Shown here: positions 23,811 to 33,439 of the stretch, piece after piece | Position numbering within the stretch: the first letter of the stretch is position 1 | Layout: every line of letters starts with the position of its first letter | Source: Candidatus Competibacteraceae bacterium | Lineage (GTDB): Bacteria; Pseudomonadota; Gammaproteobacteria; Competibacterales; Competibacteraceae | Assembly: GCA_003989065.1 (NCBI GenBank) | Contig: RXIW01000014.1 | Span: forward strand, 1-56,026 | Direction: 5' to 3' | Length of the DNA stretch: 56,026 nt | Translations under genes and position numbers: made by a program | The notes under the pieces: generated by a model | The model's database searches: none | Told to the model about the DNA's origin: nothing | What the model saw: only the letters and a program-made list of their open reading frames with translations

Positions 23811-25730
23811 TCACTCTCCTGTTTCCGCCATCGGAAGTACAAACTGGAAGATCGCGCCTCCCGCTGGATTCGCGCTACACCCGATGCGTCCGCCATGGGC
23901 TTCGATGATGGTTCGGCAGGTGGCGAGTCCAATGCCCATACCGGTTGTTTTGGTGGAATAGAGCGATTCGAAGATGTCCTCGACTTCTTCGGCGGGGACG
24001 CCGGGACCGGAGTCCGCCACACTCACTTGCACCCTGCGACCGGTGGTTGCGCCGAGGGTCAGCACAACCGACCTCCCCTTGCCCTGTGGGTCCGACGCGG
24101 TGGCCTCCATCGCATTGCGCAGCAAATTGACCACGACGAGCTGTATGTGCAGCGCATCGGCCAGCACCACGGGCGCTGACGCCGTAACCCGGTAGTCGAT
24201 GTGGCAACCGCAAGCGTCGGCTTCCGGCTTCATCACCGCAAGCACTTCCTTCAGCACGAGGTCGAGGTCGACGGGAACGGCGTCGATCTGTCCGGTGGTG
24301 AGCAATTCCCGGATCTTGCGGATGATGGTGCCGGCGCGATCAGCCTCGCCCTCCATTTCAGCCAACAATTCAGCGAGCTTGCCGGCTTTCGTCGAATCGG
24401 TCGAGATATAGCGTTGCGCCGCTTGCGCATAATTCTGGATCGCAATCAACGGTTGATTGATTTCGTGGGCGATGCGCCCGGCTAGCGCGCCCAAGGTGTT
24501 CTGTTTGTCAGCCACGCCGATGCGCGCCCGCAGCCGGCGCGCCAACTCCTCGGCCCGCACCCGCCGATCGTGCTGCTCGTTCAGGGAGATTTGGGTCCGC
24601 TGCAGCCTCTGGCGATTGCGCAGCAGCGCGGCAATCCATAGGGCTTGAAAGGCGATGAGTCCGATCACGATCAGAATAGCGCTGCGATATTGTTCCCAGA
24701 TCGAAGGGTCGCGGTTCAGAATGCGGCTCCCCGTCGGCAGGAGCTGTTCATCGATGTTCCAACGCTGCAGTTGTCGCGCGTCAACGACGGCCTGGTTCTG
24801 TTCCATTCTGACGACGGGAATCGATGCCGGGTCCTCTCCCAACAGGATGCGTCGGGCGATTTTCCCTGCCATAACGCCTTGTTGCTCGATCGAAATCAAA
24901 CGGCCACCCACGATACCGGTGCCCATCAAGGTGTCCCAGAGACCGTAGACTGGCCCGCTGGCGTGCTCGGCTACGGCTTGCACAACCTTCCGTGGCACAT
25001 AAGAGACGCCGTTGCGGTCACCGAATTGCACCACGTACAGGGTTGCGGTGTGGGGCGGCAATATCCTGGTGGTTTCGACCAACTCGCTCAGTGGCAGGCC
25101 GCGGAGCCAGATGATTTCGAACCGGTTCTGAAATGGGCGGAGTGCCGTGCTGACGTCGAGTTCCCGCGCCTTGTCAAGGTCACTCCCTCCAAGGATCACT
25201 GCGATCTGTCGCAGGTCCGGATGAAGACGGGATATCAGCTGCAGCGTTCCCGCGAAATCACCCTTGCTGGTGACGCCGGTGACATCCGGCGGAAGCTGTG
25301 CGATCTCTTGTGGAGATAGTTCCGCAGCGCAGAACACGATCGGTACGCCAGGAAAAAGATTGTTGCGATGCAGCAGCAGTAATCGCACTGCGGATGTGTG
25401 AGTGGCGATGATCAGGTTCGGTGGGCTGGTGCGGTATTTCAGCGCGTAGATTTCTACCAGTTTCCGGACATATTTCTCGTCGTTGATCCTCGAAAGATCA
25501 AGGTCTTCGCTGTCAATTTCGACGGGTACGTCGATGGGTAGCTCGAGTCCCTCGCGAATTCCTGCGAAAAAATCGCTGTTGACGGGCATGGCGTTGCGGA
25601 ATGACTGCAACACGAGAATGCGCTCCGGCTCAGGCAGCGCCGATGCACTGGCCGATGCGAGGACCAGCAGCCACACAGCAAGAACTCTTAAGCCCATGAT
25701 TGATTGGGTATTGTGGAAATTGTGCTGCAT
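23811..25730 (-). CDS. histidine kinase with ABC-substrate-binding-like periplasmic sensor
   Basis: Membrane sensor kinase (639 aa). After a signal segment (GLRVLAVWLLVLASASASA), residues ~37-320 form a periplasmic-binding-protein-like sensor of the ABC_sub_bind type (ILVLQSFRNAMPVNSDFFAG, VPIVFCAAELSPQEI, YGLWDTLMGTGIVGGRL). One transmembrane helix (~345-368) leads to a coiled coil, then the dimerisation domain with phospho-His in AHEINQPLIAIQNYAQAAQR and the ATPase domain (DSGPGVPAEEVEDIF, GIGLATCR). The ligand is unknown; a substrate or product of the sulfatase is a reasonable guess. AGG sits very close to the ATG at 25730; an in-frame ATG at 25697 starts nearer the signal peptide but lacks a ribosome site. 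Confidence 0.9.
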   Translation of the reverse strand: MQHNFHNTQSIMGLRVLAVWLLVLASASASALPEPERILVLQSFRNAMPVNSDFFAGIREGLELPIDVPVEIDSEDLDLSRINDEKYVRKLVEIYALKYRTSPPNLIIATHTSAVRLLLLHRNNLFPGVPIVFCAAELSPQEIAQLPPDVTGVTSKGDFAGTLQLISRLHPDLRQIAVILGGSDLDKARELDVSTALRPFQNRFEIIWLRGLPLSELVETTRILPPHTATLYVVQFGDRNGVSYVPRKVVQAVAEHASGPVYGLWDTLMGTGIVGGRLISIEQQGVMAGKIARRILLGEDPASIPVVRMEQNQAVVDARQLQRWNIDEQLLPTGSRILNRDPSIWEQYRSAILIVIGLIAFQALWIAALLRNRQRLQRTQISLNEQHDRRVRAEELARRLRARIGVADKQNTLGALAGRIAHEINQPLIAIQNYAQAAQRYISTDSTKAGKLAELLAEMEGEADRAGTIIRKIRELLTTGQIDAVPVDLDLVLKEVLAVMKPEADACGCHIDYRVTASAPVVLADALHIQLVVVNLLRNAMEATASDPQGKGRSVVLTLGATTGRRVQVSVADSGPGVPAEEVEDIFESLYSTKTTGMGIGLATCRTIIEAHGGRIGCSANPAGGAIFQFVLPMAETGE

Positions 25731-25858
25731 GCCTGCGATTCGGTCGTTTTAATACAAATAGTTAGAGTATCCATGGTCTTCACATCGTGCAATTCGACGG
25801 CTTCGAGACCGTGCCATGCAATGCGACCGCTATCGGAAGACCGACCGGAAGACGTGAC

Positions 25859-25889
25859 CACGTATGTGGCTATACGTGTGCGCACGTAT
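25859..25889. promoter_or_regulatory. three alternating heptamers, candidate response-regulator operator
   Basis: CACGTAT (25859-25865), ATACGTG (25872-25878) and CACGTAT (25883-25889) form two overlapping perfect inverted repeats with 6-bp and 4-bp spacers. The element lies 129 bp upstream of the kinase start and about 320 bp before the SCP2-like gene, in the divergent control region. Binding by the FixJ-type regulator is inferred. Confidence 0.5.
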
Positions 25890-25958
25890 TTGAATCGGCA
25901 TCCGCTTTGCCGAGACTCTCAGAAGAAAATGGATTTGCATCGTTTCAATAAATGACAG

Positions 25959-26213
25959 GTGACCCAGGAACTGGGTACAAAATCATCGGTTGATGTATTC
26001 GCCACGCAAACCCCAAAGCAAAGTCTATACCCGCTCGCTTCTTCCGACGGTTGGGTATCTATCGGCCATGTGACCGAGAAAGGCAAGACAGTTTTCAAGC
26101 TCTGCATCGAACCTGCAGTGTCGGTGGCTTACCGGAATCTGGTCAACTTTTTCCATCGCTTACACAGCAAACGTGCTCAATCCATATCTCACTCATCCGG
26201 AGAAGATGAATGA
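25959..26213 (+). CDS. possible small protein upstream of the SCP2-like gene
   Basis: Frame of 84 codons from a GTG. Its stop overlaps the next gene's ATG (ATGA), and the middle (DGWVSIGHVTEKGKTVFKLC) reads like a beta-rich domain. Against it: no ribosome site, a rare start codon, no family match and lower G+C. It is the only sizeable frame between 25731 and 26209. The first 18 bases hold the palindrome at 25962-25976. Confidence 0.3.
   Translation: MTQELGTKSSVDVFATQTPKQSLYPLASSDGWVSIGHVTEKGKTVFKLCIEPAVSVAYRNLVNFFHRLHSKRAQSISHSSGEDE
25962..25976. promoter_or_regulatory. palindrome ACCCAG-GAA-CTGGGT
   Basis: Perfect 6-3-6 inverted repeat, about 234 bp upstream of the SCP2-like gene. It may be an operator or a short RNA hairpin; no T-run follows, so a terminator is unlikely. 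Confidence 0.35.
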
Positions 26214-26797
26214 CAGGAAAACCGTCGCAACTTTCTATGTCGTTTGCGCTCGCCGGACTGCTCGGTCTAGGTACCGTGCCGGCCACATTGGCTTGCGGCT
26301 TTCACTCCATGCCGGAGGTGCAGCTCGAAGGCATGTATCCCGGCTCCCTCTCGGTAGCGGTGGCCCTGCGCCAAGCGGCGGATCAGGGCGTCATCGATGC
26401 TGCAGCCTTGCAAGCACCCAGCAAGCGTCGCGCCCTCTATATCGATGCGGTGGGCCGCCTGTATGCGTTCAGGGAAGCCATCGCCGTGTCTCCCGCGGTC
26501 GCGGAACTGCCGGCGAGCTTCTCCCTGGGTTACGTGGAGAGCCGCTTATGGGCTCGTTATTCCTGGTCTGACGGCAAGCTCAGCGTCGATATCCATACCA
26601 ATGGACCGGCCCAAGGTGAAGCCGTGGTGCTGACCGGTGAACCGGTGGTGACGGAACTGCTCGCGGGCCGACTGTCCGTCGAACAAGCCTTGGCCAACGG
26701 CATGATCCTGATCGACGGCAACGAAACCGAAAAAATGGCGATTCGCCATGTTCTGGACACAACATCCGTCGTTTCCCCGCGCATCAGTAGTCGTTAA
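26210..26797 (+). CDS. secreted SCP2-like protein next to alkyl sulfatase
   Basis: Exported protein (195 aa) with a signal peptide ending TVPATLA; the mature chain would start CGFHSMPEVQ. The C-terminal half resembles the SCP2-like tail of the downstream sulfatase: LLAGRLSVEQALANGMILID here against IIGGKLKVEQGVVDGKIKID there, both followed by a similar ...LDT ending. It may bind a lipid or alkyl chain, which would suit work with the sulfatase; this is inference. CGGAG lies 4 nt before the ATG. The sulfatase starts 44 bp downstream, so the two are probably one operon. Confidence 0.72.
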   Translation: MTGKPSQLSMSFALAGLLGLGTVPATLACGFHSMPEVQLEGMYPGSLSVAVALRQAADQGVIDAAALQAPSKRRALYIDAVGRLYAFREAIAVSPAVAELPASFSLGYVESRLWARYSWSDGKLSVDIHTNGPAQGEAVVLTGEPVVTELLAGRLSVEQALANGMILIDGNETEKMAIRHVLDTTSVVSPRISSR

Positions 26798-26841
26798 ATC
26801 CCGCAGTTGATTGATATTCCAAGACCCGAGGAGCACTGTAG

Positions 26842-28836
26842 ATGCAACTGAAGTCCCTGACCTTGTCCGTGATGCTGGTCACCGGCGTTAGCCAACCGGT
26901 TCTGGCCGCCGATGCTGCCGATGCCGCCAAGCCCGCCACCGAGGCCACCAAGTCGGCCAACGCGGCGGTGCTCAAGGAGTTGCCATTTAATAACAAACAA
27001 GCCTTCGAGGATTCCGCGAAAGGTTTCATCGCCCCGCTGGACAACAACGGCCTAGTCAAGAATGACCAGGGCGGCATCGTTTTCGACCTGTCCAGATACC
27101 AGTTTCTCGCAGGCGATAAGCCTTCACCGGATACGGTCAACCCCAGCCTGTGGCGCCAGGCTCAGATCATGGCGCACTACACCGGCCTGTTCGAGGTGAC
27201 CAAAGGCATCTACCAGGTGCGTGGCCTGGACATCTCCAACATCACCTTCATCGAGGCCCCCGAAGGCGTGATCATTATGGACCCGCTGGCCTCGGCTGAG
27301 AGTGCCAAGGCGGCGTTGGATCTCTATCGCAAGCATCGCGGCAACAAGCCGGTCGTGGCGGTGATCCACTCCCATTCGCATATCGACCACTACGGCGGCG
27401 TCATGGGGGTGATCAGCCATGAGGATCTCAAGTCGGGCAAGGTCAAGATCTACGCGCCGGAAGGCTATACCGGGGCGGCGCTCAACGAGAGCGTGATCGG
27501 TGGCAACCGCCAGACCCGTCTCAGCGGTTATCAGTACGGCATGCTGGTGGCAGACGGACCCCAAGGAACGATGACCAGCGGCCTGGGCCTGGGACCCTCC
27601 AAGGGCACCGTCACCTTCGCTGTGCCGACTAACATCATTAACCAGCCCTTCCAGAAGGAAACCATCGCCGGTCTGGATTTCGAATTCATGCTGGCCCCGG
27701 ATACCGAAGCCCCAGCGGAGATGTTCTTCTACATCCCCAAATACAAGGCCCTGTCCACCGCCGAGGACGCGGTGCATACCCAACACAACGTCTATAGCCT
27801 GCGCGGGGCCAAGGTCCGTAGCGCCTACAACTGGGCCAAGTACCTGCGAGAGGCCAATGATCGTTGGGGCGATGAGGCGGAAGTCTTATACGCGCCGCAT
27901 CACTGGCCGATTTGGGGCAAAGAGCGCGTTAGTGAGCACCTGACCCGGCAATCCGCCGCCTACAAGTACATCAACGATCAGTCGATCCGTCTGGCCAATT
28001 CCGGCTATGACATGATCGAAGCCGCCGAAATGATCAAGCTGCCCGAAGCCTTGCAGTCGGAATGGGGGCTGCGTGGCTATTACGGCACTACCAACCACAA
28101 CGTCAAAGCGGCCATCGACAAGCAATTCGGCTGGTATAACGGCAACCCCGCCACCCTGCATCCGCTGCCACGGGTCGAGACCGCTAAGAAATATGTCGAA
28201 TATATGGGCGGCGCTGACGCCATCGTCAAGAAGGCCAAGGCGGACTACGACAAGGGCAACTACCGCTGGGTGATGCAGGCGTTGATGCAGGTGGTCTATG
28301 CCGACCCCAGCAACATGGCGGCGCGCAACCTGATGGCCGATGCCAGCGAGCAGCTCGGCTACCAAACGGAAGCCGGCACCTGGCGCGGCTGGTATCTGAG
28401 TGCGGCCAAGGATCTGCGGGAAGGCGTCAAACCGATGCAGGTCGTGACCTTCGCCAGCCCCGACACCGTCGCCGCCATGCCGCTGGAACTGTTCTTCGAC
28501 TATCTGTCGATCCGCCTCAATGGGCCTAAGGCCGAAGGCAAGACCATCAAGCTCAACCTGAATCTTCCGGATACCAAGGACAAGTACCTGTTGGTGGTGC
28601 AGTATGGCGTTCTGCAATACCACAAAGACCAGCAGGCGAAGGATGCCGACGCCAGCCTCACTATGGATCGCAGCACCTTGAACGAGATCATCGGCGGCAA
28701 GCTGAAGGTCGAACAAGGCGTTGTCGACGGCAAGATCAAGATCGACGGCAAACCGGAGAAATTCGAAGAGTTCGTCACTCTCTTGGATACCTTCGATCCC
28801 TGGTATCAAGTGGTCATGCCGATCGGCACGAAATAA
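26842..28836 (+). CDS. SdsA1-type alkyl sulfatase (metallo-beta-lactamase fold)
   Basis: Periplasmic hydrolase (664 aa) expected to cleave primary alkyl sulfates such as dodecyl sulfate to alcohol and sulfate using two zinc ions. Signal peptide ends near residue 22 (QPVLA). The binuclear metal motif is HSHSHIDH (His176, 178, 180, Asp182, His183) followed by YGG. Later active-site segments include PGTEAPAEM-like APDTEAPAEMFFYIPKYKAL and LYAPHHWPIWG. A dimerisation domain follows. The last ~120 residues are the SCP2-like tail (TMDRSTLNEIIGGKLKVEQG). GAGGAG lies 9 nt before the ATG. A hairpin follows the stop. Confidence 0.94.
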   Translation: MQLKSLTLSVMLVTGVSQPVLAADAADAAKPATEATKSANAAVLKELPFNNKQAFEDSAKGFIAPLDNNGLVKNDQGGIVFDLSRYQFLAGDKPSPDTVNPSLWRQAQIMAHYTGLFEVTKGIYQVRGLDISNITFIEAPEGVIIMDPLASAESAKAALDLYRKHRGNKPVVAVIHSHSHIDHYGGVMGVISHEDLKSGKVKIYAPEGYTGAALNESVIGGNRQTRLSGYQYGMLVADGPQGTMTSGLGLGPSKGTVTFAVPTNIINQPFQKETIAGLDFEFMLAPDTEAPAEMFFYIPKYKALSTAEDAVHTQHNVYSLRGAKVRSAYNWAKYLREANDRWGDEAEVLYAPHHWPIWGKERVSEHLTRQSAAYKYINDQSIRLANSGYDMIEAAEMIKLPEALQSEWGLRGYYGTTNHNVKAAIDKQFGWYNGNPATLHPLPRVETAKKYVEYMGGADAIVKKAKADYDKGNYRWVMQALMQVVYADPSNMAARNLMADASEQLGYQTEAGTWRGWYLSAAKDLREGVKPMQVVTFASPDTVAAMPLELFFDYLSIRLNGPKAEGKTIKLNLNLPDTKDKYLLVVQYGVLQYHKDQQAKDADASLTMDRSTLNEIIGGKLKVEQGVVDGKIKIDGKPEKFEEFVTLLDTFDPWYQVVMPIGTK

Positions 28837-28847
28837 GAAGCTCGGGA

Positions 28848-28873
28848 CCGTCGGCGCCTACGGGTGCCGACGG
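28848..28873. terminator. UACG-capped hairpin between convergent genes
   Basis: CCGTCGGC at 28848-28855 pairs exactly with GCCGACGG at 28866-28873. The stem extends inward by a G-T and two G-C pairs to a TACG loop closed by C-G, a stable UNCG tetraloop. It lies 11 bp after the sulfatase stop and 34 bp before the NodT-type stop, so it can serve both directions. T-runs are weak on both sides. Confidence 0.65.
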
Positions 28874-28907
28874 CAGACCAGAGACCGTTGCAGGCCGGAC
28901 CGTATTT

Positions 28908-30329
28908 TTACTCCGGTACGGCTTGTCCCGACGGTAGACCTTGCCAGCCGCCGCCCAACGCGCTCACCAGGTTGACGGTGGCGATGAGCTGGCGGCTTTC
29001 TCCGTCCAGCACGCTGCGTTGTGCGCTCAAATAAGCGTTCTGGACCACGGCCACGTTCAGATAGCTGACCGTTCCCGCCTTGTACTGCTCCTGGGTGATG
29101 CGCAACGTTTCGGCGGCGGCCCGTTCGGCGGCGCGCGCCGCATCCAGTTCGGTGCGCAGGGCGACCAGCGCCGCCAAGTTGTCCTCGACCTCCTGAAAGG
29201 CTGTCAATACCGTCTGCCGATAGGCCGCGACACTTTGGTCGTACCGGGCGATCGCCTGCGTTTCCTGCGCCTGTAGAGCACCACCGTCGAACAGGGTAGT
29301 CGACAGGGTTGGCCCCAACGCCCAGTAGCGGTGCGAGGCCGACAACAGGCTGGACAGCGCTGAACTGACGAAGCCACCGGAGGCATTGAGTGCAATGGCC
29401 GGATACAAGGCGGCGGTGGCGACCCCGATTTGGGCGTTGGCCGCCGCCACTCGCCGTTCCGCCGCCGCCACATCGGGACGACGCTCCAGCAGGGAAGAGG
29501 GCAGTGCGGGTGGCACTGCAGGCGGCGCTGGCAGATCGCGGCGGGGGGCCAGGGCGAACAGCGCCGGCGGCTGACCGATCAGCACCGCGATGGCGTTTTC
29601 CAACTGGGCGCGCTGGATCGTCAGATCGGCGGCCTGGGCTTTGGCCGTATTCAATTGGGTTTCGGCCAGGGTGACGTCGCTTTTCTGGGCCACGCCGGCC
29701 TGATAGCGGTTGCGGGTGATGTCCAGCGCCCGTTGATAAGCCGCTACGGTGTCGTCGTACAAGCGCTGCTGGGCATCGTTGGCGCAGATCTGCAGGTAGG
29801 ACTGGACCAGGGTGGTTTGGGCCGCCAGCTGGGCCGCGGCCAGATCGGCGGCGCTGGCCTGGGCGGCGCTCTCGCTGCTTTCGATGGCGCGGCGGATACG
29901 GCCCCAGACGTCGATTTCCCAGTCCAGTCCCAGCGAGACGCTGTAGACATGGCTGATCGAATTGGCGGTGCTGCTGGACTGCTGTTGGCTCCAGTTCAGG
30001 GAGGCATTGCCGGTGACGGTGGGAACCAGACCGGCGCGGGTCTGGGCCAGCAGCGCCTGGGCCTGGCGGTAGCCGGCTTCCGCCGCTTTCACGTTCTGAT
30101 TATTGACCGCGACCTGGCTGGCCAGCGCATCCAGTTCCGCGTCGTCGAACATGCGCCACCAGGGACCGCGCGGGGCGTTGTCGGCCGGTTGCGCCAGCTT
30201 CCAGCCAGCCGTTTCCTTGAATGCGGCGGGCGTCGTCACGGTAGGGCGGACGTAATCCGGGCCGACGGGTGCACAGCCGTACAGCAACGCGCCCAACAAC
30301 AGGCAGGGGGGGATCGGTCGAAGCTTCAC
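28908..30329 (-). CDS. NodT/OprM-type outer-membrane efflux lipoprotein
   Basis: Outer-membrane channel (473 aa) of the TolC fold for the MdtABC-type pump encoded just upstream. The signal peptide ends in the lipobox LLYGC (Cys19), followed by [10 protein letters not shown] as in NodT-family lipoproteins. Two OEP repeats are visible ([40 protein letters not shown]). The start is a GTG at 30329 that overlaps the stop of the second permease as GTGA. It is the last gene of the operon. Confidence 0.92.
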   Translation of the reverse strand: MKLRPIPPCLLLGALLYGCAPVGPDYVRPTVTTPAAFKETAGWKLAQPADNAPRGPWWRMFDDAELDALASQVAVNNQNVKAAEAGYRQAQALLAQTRAGLVPTVTGNASLNWSQQQSSSTANSISHVYSVSLGLDWEIDVWGRIRRAIESSESAAQASAADLAAAQLAAQTTLVQSYLQICANDAQQRLYDDTVAAYQRALDITRNRYQAGVAQKSDVTLAETQLNTAKAQAADLTIQRAQLENAIAVLIGQPPALFALAPRRDLPAPPAVPPALPSSLLERRPDVAAAERRVAAANAQIGVATAALYPAIALNASGGFVSSALSSLLSASHRYWALGPTLSTTLFDGGALQAQETQAIARYDQSVAAYRQTVLTAFQEVEDNLAALVALRTELDAARAAERAAAETLRITQEQYKAGTVSYLNVAVVQNAYLSAQRSVLDGESRQLIATVNLVSALGGGWQGLPSGQAVPE

Positions 30330-33300
30330 GATTTCGGTTCCACGGCCGCAGCGGTCGGTTTGGGCGAGGCGAACCGGCCGGCCAGGCGGCGCTTCGCTTG
30401 TTCCAGGGACAGGTACACCATCGGCGTGGTGTAGAGAGTGAGCAGCTGGCTCAACAGCAGGCCGCCGACCACGGCAATGCCGAGCGGCCGCCGCAATTCC
30501 GCGCCGTCGCCGGTCCCCAGCGCCAGCGGTAGCGCGCCGAACAGGGCCGCCATGGTGGTCATCAGGATCGGCCGCAACCGCAGCAGACAGGCTTGGCGGA
30601 TGGCCGCCCGCGCCTCCAGACCGTCGTGGCGCTCGGCGTGCAGGGCGAAATCGATCATCATGATGGCGTTCTTTTTGACGATGCCGATCAACAGGATCAC
30701 CCCGATCAGCGCCATCACCGAAAATTCGGTATCGGTCGCCAGCAGGGCCAGCAGCGCGCCGACCCCGGCCGAGGGCAGGGTCGAGAGGATGGTCAGCGGA
30801 TGCAGCAGGCTCTCGTACAGGATGCCCAGCACGATGTACACCGCCACCAGCGCCGCCAGGATCAGCAGCGGTTGATTGGCCAACGAATCCTTGAAGGCCC
30901 GGGCCGTACCCTGGAAATTGCCGTGCAGGGCGGTGGGCGCGCCGAGCTTGAGCATGGCCTGGTCGATGGCCTGGGTCGCTTGCGACAGCGATACCCCTTC
31001 CGGCAGGTTGAAAGAGATGGTCGAGGCCGGAAACTGTGCCTGATGGTTGACCGCCAGCGGCATGGTGGCCGGCTCCCAGCGGGCGAAGGCGGCCAGCGGC
31101 ACGGATTCGCCTTGCGCGCTGATCAGATAGACCTCGCGCAGCCCCTCGGGACTGTCCCCATAGGGCGATGCCGCCTCCATCACCACCCGGTATTGATTCA
31201 TCGCGTTGTAGATGGTCGATACCTGGCGTTGGCCGAACAGATCGTTGAGGGTGGCATTGACCTGATTCTGTTTCAGGCCGAGCCGGGCCATGGCGTCGCG
31301 ATCGATGACCAGGCGAGTTTGCTGGCCGCGATCCTGCTGGTCGGTGCTGACGTCGGCCAGCTCCGGCAGGCGCGACAGCGCCTGGCGCACCCGCGGCTCC
31401 CAGCTGCGCAGGGTGGCGATGTCGTCGGCCTGTAGCGTGTACTGGTACTGGGCGTTGCCGGAACGGCCGCCGACCCGGATGTCCTGGGTCGATTGCAGAA
31501 ACAGGTTGGCGCCCGGCTCGTGGGCCAGTTTACCGCGCAGCCGTCCGATGACCCGATCGGCCGAGATCCGACGTTCGGCCAGCGGCTTGAGGGTGATGAA
31601 CATCCGCGCCGAGTTGACCTGGCCGCCGCCGGTGAAGCCGACCACGCCCTCGACCGCCGGATCGGCCTGCACGATGCCGACGAAGCGCTGCAGCTTGTCG
31701 CGCATGGCCTGGAAGGAGGTGCTCTGGTCGGCCTGGATCGAGCCGACCATTGCGCCGGTGTCCTGCTGGGGGAAGAAACCCTTGGGGACGATGGCGTACA
31801 GATAGACGGTCAGGGCGATCACCCCGGCCAGCGACAGCAGCATCCAGCCCTCGTGGGCCAGCGCCCAGTCCAGCGAGCGGCGATAGCCGCCTTCGACCTT
31901 GCCCCAGCCCGCCGCCGCCAGACCGGCCAGTCCGGCGAAGCGGCCCGGCGAATCCGTCGATCTGGCCGGTGGCAGGCGAGCGCACAGACAAGGCGTGGTG
32001 GTCAAGGAGATCACCAGCGACACCATGATGGCGGCCGACAGGGTCAGGGCGAATTCGCGAAACAGCCGGCCGACGATGCCGCCCATCAGCAGGATCGGAA
32101 TGAACACCGCGATCAGCGACAGGCTCATCGACACCACGGTGAAACTGACCTCGCCCACCCCGCGCCGGGCGGCAGCGAACGGCGTCATGCCGCCATCGAT
32201 ATGGCGCTTGGTGTTTTCCAGTACCACCACTGCGTCGTCGACCACGAAACCGGTGGCGATGGTCAGCGCCATCAGCGACAGGTTGTTCAGGCTGAACCCG
32301 GCCAGGTACATCACTGCGAAGGTGCCGATGAGCGAGACCGGCACCACCACTAGCGGAATCAGTGCCATGCGCAGGTTCTGCAGGAACAGCAGCACCGCCA
32401 GCACCACCAGCACCACGGCCAGCATCAGCGAATGCTCGACCTCGCGCAGCGAGGCGCGAATGGTGCGGGTGCGGTCGTTCATGACCGTCAGGGCGATGGT
32501 GGGCGGCAGGCTGGCGCGCAGCTGCGGTAGCAGGGCGCGAATCCGGTCGACCGTGGCCACCACGTTCGCCCCTGGCTGACGGTTGACGATGAGCATGACC
32601 GCCGGTTGGCCATTGGCGAAACCGGCGTTGCGCACGTCCTGTTCGCCATCGCTGACCTGAGCCACATCGGCCAGCCGCACCGCGGCCCCGTTGCGCCAGG
32701 CCACGACCAGCGGCTGATAGTCGGCGGCGGTGCGGGCCTGATCGTTGGCTTGCAGCTGCCAGCGCCGGTCGTCGTCTTCCAGCGCGCCCTTGGGCCGGTT
32801 GGCGTTGGTGGTGGCGATGGCGGTGCGGACCGCCTCCGGGGCGATGCCGTACTGATTGAGTTGCTTGGGGTCCAGATCGACCCGGACCGCCGGCAGCGAA
32901 CCACCGCCGACCGTGACCTGGCCCACGCCATCGACCTGCGCCAGCTTTTGCGCCAGCACGGTCGAGGCGATGTCGTACATCTGGCCGCGCCGCAGGGTGT
33001 CCGAGGTCAGGGCCAGAATCAGGATCGGCGCTTCGGAGGGATTGACCTTGCGATAGGTCGGATTGCTGGGTAAACCGGTCGGCAACAGGGAACGGGCGGC
33101 GTTCAGGGCCGCCTGCACGTCGCGCGCCGCGCCGTCGATGTCGCGGTCCAGGTCGAACTGCAGGGTCACCTGACTGGCGCCCAGCGTGCTGACCGAGGTG
33201 ATCTCGGTGATGCCTGCGATGCGGCCGAGCGATCGTTCCAAGGGCGCGGCGACCGTGGCCGCCATGGTGTCGGGGCTGGCGCCGGGCAGATTGGCCTGGA

Positions 33301-33439
33301 CCATGATGGTCGGAAAGTCCACCCGTGGCAGGGGCGACACCGGCAATTGCAGAAAGGCGATCCAGCCGGCCAGCACCACGCCGAGGGTCAACAGGGTGGT
33401 GGCGACTGGCCGAGCGATGAACAGGGCGGCCGGATTCAT
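30326..33439 (-). CDS. mdtC: MdtC-type RND multidrug efflux permease
   Basis: Inner-membrane drug/proton antiporter (1,037 aa), the second of two permeases that in MdtBC work as a heterotrimer. N-terminus [40 protein letters not shown] and [13 protein letters not shown] follow, as in MdtC. TM4 carries the paired acidic residues in [13 protein letters not shown]. Twelve transmembrane helices and two large periplasmic loops fit the family. Its ATG overlaps the mdtB stop (ATGA). The frame remains open upstream to 33997, but that is antisense-like sequence inside mdtB. Confidence 0.93.
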   Translation of the reverse strand: MNPAALFIARPVATTLLTLGVVLAGWIAFLQLPVSPLPRVDFPTIMVQANLPGASPDTMAATVAAPLERSLGRIAGITEITSVSTLGASQVTLQFDLDRDIDGAARDVQAALNAARSLLPTGLPSNPTYRKVNPSEAPILILALTSDTLRRGQMYDIASTVLAQKLAQVDGVGQVTVGGGSLPAVRVDLDPKQLNQYGIAPEAVRTAIATTNANRPKGALEDDDRRWQLQANDQARTAADYQPLVVAWRNGAAVRLADVAQVSDGEQDVRNAGFANGQPAVMLIVNRQPGANVVATVDRIRALLPQLRASLPPTIALTVMNDRTRTIRASLREVEHSLMLAVVLVVLAVLLFLQNLRMALIPLVVVPVSLIGTFAVMYLAGFSLNNLSLMALTIATGFVVDDAVVVLENTKRHIDGGMTPFAAARRGVGEVSFTVVSMSLSLIAVFIPILLMGGIVGRLFREFALTLSAAIMVSLVISLTTTPCLCARLPPARSTDSPGRFAGLAGLAAAGWGKVEGGYRRSLDWALAHEGWMLLSLAGVIALTVYLYAIVPKGFFPQQDTGAMVGSIQADQSTSFQAMRDKLQRFVGIVQADPAVEGVVGFTGGGQVNSARMFITLKPLAERRISADRVIGRLRGKLAHEPGANLFLQSTQDIRVGGRSGNAQYQYTLQADDIATLRSWEPRVRQALSRLPELADVSTDQQDRGQQTRLVIDRDAMARLGLKQNQVNATLNDLFGQRQVSTIYNAMNQYRVVMEAASPYGDSPEGLREVYLISAQGESVPLAAFARWEPATMPLAVNHQAQFPASTISFNLPEGVSLSQATQAIDQAMLKLGAPTALHGNFQGTARAFKDSLANQPLLILAALVAVYIVLGILYESLLHPLTILSTLPSAGVGALLALLATDTEFSVMALIGVILLIGIVKKNAIMMIDFALHAERHDGLEARAAIRQACLLRLRPILMTTMAALFGALPLALGTGDGAELRRPLGIAVVGGLLLSQLLTLYTTPMVYLSLEQAKRRLAGRFASPKPTAAAVEPKS

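Noticed and set aside
26842..28836. Metallo-beta-lactamase (antibiotic resistance)
   Set aside because: The fold is shared, but HSHSHIDH, the 664-aa length and the SCP2-like tail identify an alkyl sulfatase.
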